The notes under the pieces are model-generated. The model had not been told where the DNA came from and did no database searches. It saw only the letters and a program-made list of their open reading frames with translations. 8,811 nucleotides of DNA from the NCBI GenBank assembly GCA_020860885.1, contig JAJBTS010000337.1, positions 1 to 8,811 of the forward strand. Direction: 5' to 3'. A program made the position numbers and the translations under genes. Source of the stretch: Bacteroidales bacterium. Its GTDB lineage: Bacteria > Bacteroidota > Bacteroidia > Bacteroidales > Azobacteroidaceae. Positions 6,302 to 8,811 of the stretch are shown here, one piece after another (the first letter of the stretch is position 1; the number at the start of each line of letters is the position of its first letter).

Positions 6302-7438
6302 ATGAAATATAAATATATTATGAAGAAAGTTGGTAAAATAATTTTGATTTGCATTGTAATTGCAATAGTGATATCGACATTTGTATTCCTGTGGAATAAA
6401 TCCCGTCCTAAGGTAACCATGTATGATATAGTATCTCCCACTATTGCTACTATTGAAAATAAAACAATTGCAACAGGAAAAGTAGAACCCCGGGATGAAA
6501 TATTAATCAAACCACAGATATCCGGAATTATTTCTGAGGTCTTAAAGGAAGCCGGAGAAATGGTAAAAGTGGGAGATGTTATTGCTACCGTAAAAGTGAT
6601 TCCCGAAATGGGACAATTGAATTCGGCCGAATCTCGTTTGAGAATTGCAGATATTAATCTGAAACAAATAGAAGAAGAATTTGCCCGTCAGAAACAGTTA
6701 TTTGATAGAGGCATCATTGCGCAGGAAGAATATAACACTTCCGAAGCAACCTATAAAAAAGCACAGGAAGAGAAAACCAATGCCCAGGATGCCCTCGATA
6801 TAGTGAGAGACGGATTAAGTAAGAGATATGCCAACCTAAGCAATACCCAGATTCGTTCTACGATAACCGGAATGATTCTGGATGTTCCTGTTAAAACAGG
6901 TAATTCCGTTATACAGGCGAATACATTTAATGATGGAACAACCATTGCTTCTGTAGCCAATATGAACGATTTGATCTTTAGAGGAAATATAGATGAAACA
7001 GAAGTTGGAAAAGTGAAGGAAGGCATGCCTATTGTATTGACAATAGGAGCGATTAATACAAAAAAGTTTGATGCTCAGCTGGAATATATTTCACCGAAAG
7101 GAACCGAACAAAGCGGTGCGGTTTTATTTGAAATAAAAGCAGCCGTGAATGTTCCTGATTCTGTGTTTATTCGAGCAGGCTATAGTGCCAATGCTGAGAT
7201 TGTCTTAGCCAGCGTAAAAGATGTCTTATCTATTCCCGAACATACTGTTGAATTCAGTAATGATTCTGCATATGTGCATCTTTTAAAAGGAATGGAAAGT
7301 GAGCAGGTCTTTGAGAAAAAGCTCATAGAAATAGGTATGTCGGACGGAATTAATATTGAAGTAAAAAGTGGATTGACAAAAGAAGATAAATTAAGAGGGG
7401 GTGTGATAAATACTAAAGTAAAAAGTCAGAAGGGATGA
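6302..7438 (+). CDS. Periplasmic adaptor (membrane fusion) protein, HlyD/AcrA type
   Basis: 378 residues. One N-terminal membrane anchor (about 10-31) is followed by a periplasmic body: the first half of a lipoyl/barrel-sandwich domain (GKVEPRDEILIKPQISGI, 59-76, through GDVIATVKV), an alpha-helical hairpin (about 103-180, rich in E, K, Q and A), the second lipoyl half (STITGMILDVPVKTGNSV, 186-203), a beta-barrel (FRGNIDETEVGKVKEGMPI, 226-244) and a membrane-proximal domain ending near 375. Adaptors of this type connect the inner-membrane pump to a TolC-type duct. The start two bases after the permease stop is used here; an ATG at 6320 (MKKVGKII) is an equally plausible start and would remove six residues. 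The gene overlaps the next one by four bases (ATGA), a mark of translational coupling. No lesion is visible. Confidence 0.92.
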   Translation: MKYKYIMKKVGKIILICIVIAIVISTFVFLWNKSRPKVTMYDIVSPTIATIENKTIATGKVEPRDEILIKPQISGIISEVLKEAGEMVKVGDVIATVKVIPEMGQLNSAESRLRIADINLKQIEEEFARQKQLFDRGIIAQEEYNTSEATYKKAQEEKTNAQDALDIVRDGLSKRYANLSNTQIRSTITGMILDVPVKTGNSVIQANTFNDGTTIASVANMNDLIFRGNIDETEVGKVKEGMPIVLTIGAINTKKFDAQLEYISPKGTEQSGAVLFEIKAAVNVPDSVFIRAGYSANAEIVLASVKDVLSIPEHTVEFSNDSAYVHLLKGMESEQVFEKKLIEIGMSDGINIEVKSGLTKEDKLRGGVINTKVKSQKG

Positions 7439-8796
7439 AAAAAATTACTTTTTTGTTAGCATGCTATCTTTTTCTGGGATTCGTGAATGCTCAGGAAAAG
7501 CTTTGGAGATTGGAAGATTGTATTCGGTATGCTATAGTTAATAATATCTCCATAAAACAATTGGAACTGGGGGAACAAGATGCGGAAATAGCTGTAAATA
7601 CTTCTCAAATGAGCCGCCTTCCGGATCTAACTGCAGGAGTGGATCAAAGATGGTCGTTTGGACGGACTCAGCTCGAATCAGGATTGTATGATAGTCAAAC
7701 TTTATCGAACACAGGATTTTCTGTAGGGACATCGGTTCCGGTCTTTACAGGATTCAGAATTAATAATGAAGTGGCAAGGGATAAATTAGAATTGAAAGCA
7801 GCCACTGCAAATCTGGAAAAAGCGAAAGAGGATCTTTCTTTAAATATTGCTTCTTTGTATTTACAAGTGCTTTTTTGCAAAGAGATACTTAAAATTAATG
7901 AAGAACAGCTGGTCTTGTCAAAATCTCAGATTGAAAAAACACAGGTTTTGGTAGAGGTGGGTAAAGTGCCTTTGTCTCAATTATACGATATGGAAGCTCA
8001 GGTTGCTAAAGATGAATTATCGGTCGTGCAGGCGGAGAATGATCTGGCACTGGCTTTTCTGGATCTTAAACAAAATATGGAATTGGAAGAAGATGTTTAT
8101 TTTGATATTGTTGCCCCTCTTTCAGATAACGTAATAAACGAATATGTGAGTAGTGTTCAACCTCCTCAGGTGATTTATTCTACTGCTGTAATTATTAAAC
8201 CTGTGATTAAAGGACAGGAATATAAGGTTCAAAGTGCAGGGAAAAATGTGAAAATAGCGGAGTCCTATTATTATCCTAAAATTAATATGAATTTGGGATA
8301 TGGAACAAGCTATTACTACAATTATGATTTAAGAGGAAAAGTGGACCCGGAAACACAGCTTCCTCGTATTAGTTCATTTAAAGATCAGTGGAAAAATAAT
8401 GCAGGAGAATATATTGGCCTGAGTTTAAATATTCCTATATTCAATCGTTTTTCAACAAGAAATCAGGTAAGATCTGCTAAAATAAACATATCCAATCAAC
8501 AATTGACACTTGAGAACCTGAAAAAAACTTTATATAAAGAAATCCAGACTGCCTATCTGAATGCAACCTCTGCATAAGAAAAATATAAAGCTTCAGGAAA
8601 AGCAGTGAAAGCTACCTCCGAATCCTTCCGGTATGCCCAGGAGAGTTATGATGTCGGAAAGGCATCTGTTTTTGAATTTAACGAAGCGAAAACGAAATGG
8701 GTTCAAAGCCAGTCGGAAGAGGTGCAGGCAAAATATGATTATATTTTCAGAACAAAAATACTGGATTTTTATAATGGAATTCCCATCACCCTTTGA
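7435..8796 (+). pseudogene. TolC-family outer membrane efflux protein with an in-frame stop codon
   Basis: The gene overlaps the adaptor stop by four bases (ATGA). A signal peptide (residues 1-19, cut before QEKLW) leads to a TolC/OEP fold: LEDCIRYAIVNN near the start, a first helical hairpin (about 108-215) with the beta-strand texts FSVGTSVPVFTGFR, and a second repeat with YIGLSLNIPIFNRFSTRNQV. Codon 381 is TAA (8575-8577). The same frame then continues without interruption for 72 codons (EKYKASGKAVKATSESFRYA, QESYDVGKASVFEFNEAKT) to LDFYNGIPITL and TGA, the normal family end, giving 453 codons in all. An ancestral CAA (SAQEKY) would need one C-to-T change. Without readthrough the product loses most of the last helical hairpin, which should prevent a proper trimeric duct. 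As annotated by ORF alone it would appear as 7435-8577 plus a separate fragment at 8605-8796. The lesion may be real or a sequence error. Confidence 0.85.
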
Positions 8797-8811
8797 TTTG
8801 TGAGAATAAAT

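Noticed and set aside
2532..8577. An altered genetic code in which TAA is a sense codon
   Set aside because: Ordinary TAA stops end mrp, the ATPase and the second permease at their normal family ends, and the exported protein would also need TGA to be sense.
8605..8796. A separate 63-residue protein after the TolC gene
   Set aside because: It is in the same frame as the TolC gene and carries the family's C-terminal end, so it is the downstream part of that gene.
1..8811. CRISPR arrays, insertion sequences, tRNA or rRNA genes, attachment sites
   Set aside because: I saw no spaced direct repeats, transposase-like reading frames, terminal inverted repeats or recognisable tRNA or rRNA sequence on either strand.

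Overview
The window looks like chromosome from a low-GC member of the phylum Bacteroidetes, most likely order Bacteroidales. Three things support this: promoter boxes of the Bacteroidetes type (TAnnTTTG, with a TTG about 20 bases upstream at 2905-2935), no clear Shine-Dalgarno sites ahead of genes, and protein types and gene order familiar from Bacteroidales. No database search was run, so the genus is open.

Left part (1-2259). The end of a small protein of unknown function reads rightward to 330. It converges on a leftward pair, trmB (tRNA m7G46 methyltransferase) followed by mrp (a ParA/MinD-type ATPase of the Fe-S carrier family). A symmetric hairpin at 352-382 can end transcription from both sides and contains the mrp stop codon. 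trmB appears frameshifted in an AG-dinucleotide run close to its 3' end. The lost basic C-terminal tail is still readable in another frame and would end 15 bases before mrp.

Middle (2260-2956). A short divergent promoter region holds a perfect 12-base inverted repeat over the trmB start. It is followed by a small exported protein gene of unknown function, interrupted by two in-frame stop codons (or two compensating indels).

Right part (2957-8811). One rightward operon encodes a complete MacB/LolCDE-like tripartite export system: an ABC ATPase, two paralogous FtsX/MacB-type permeases (probably a heterodimer), a HlyD/AcrA-type membrane fusion protein and a TolC-family outer membrane protein. 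ATP hydrolysis at the inner membrane would drive the permease pair, the adaptor would bridge the periplasm, and the TolC protein would form the exit duct. The TolC gene has one in-frame TAA at codon 381, with the remaining 72 codons intact beyond it.

I see no clearly new system. The gene content is ordinary for Bacteroidales. The notable signal is that three of the nine genes carry disabling-looking lesions while their remaining coding sequence is well preserved. That suggests recent gene decay, a mixed or phase-variable population, or sequence error.
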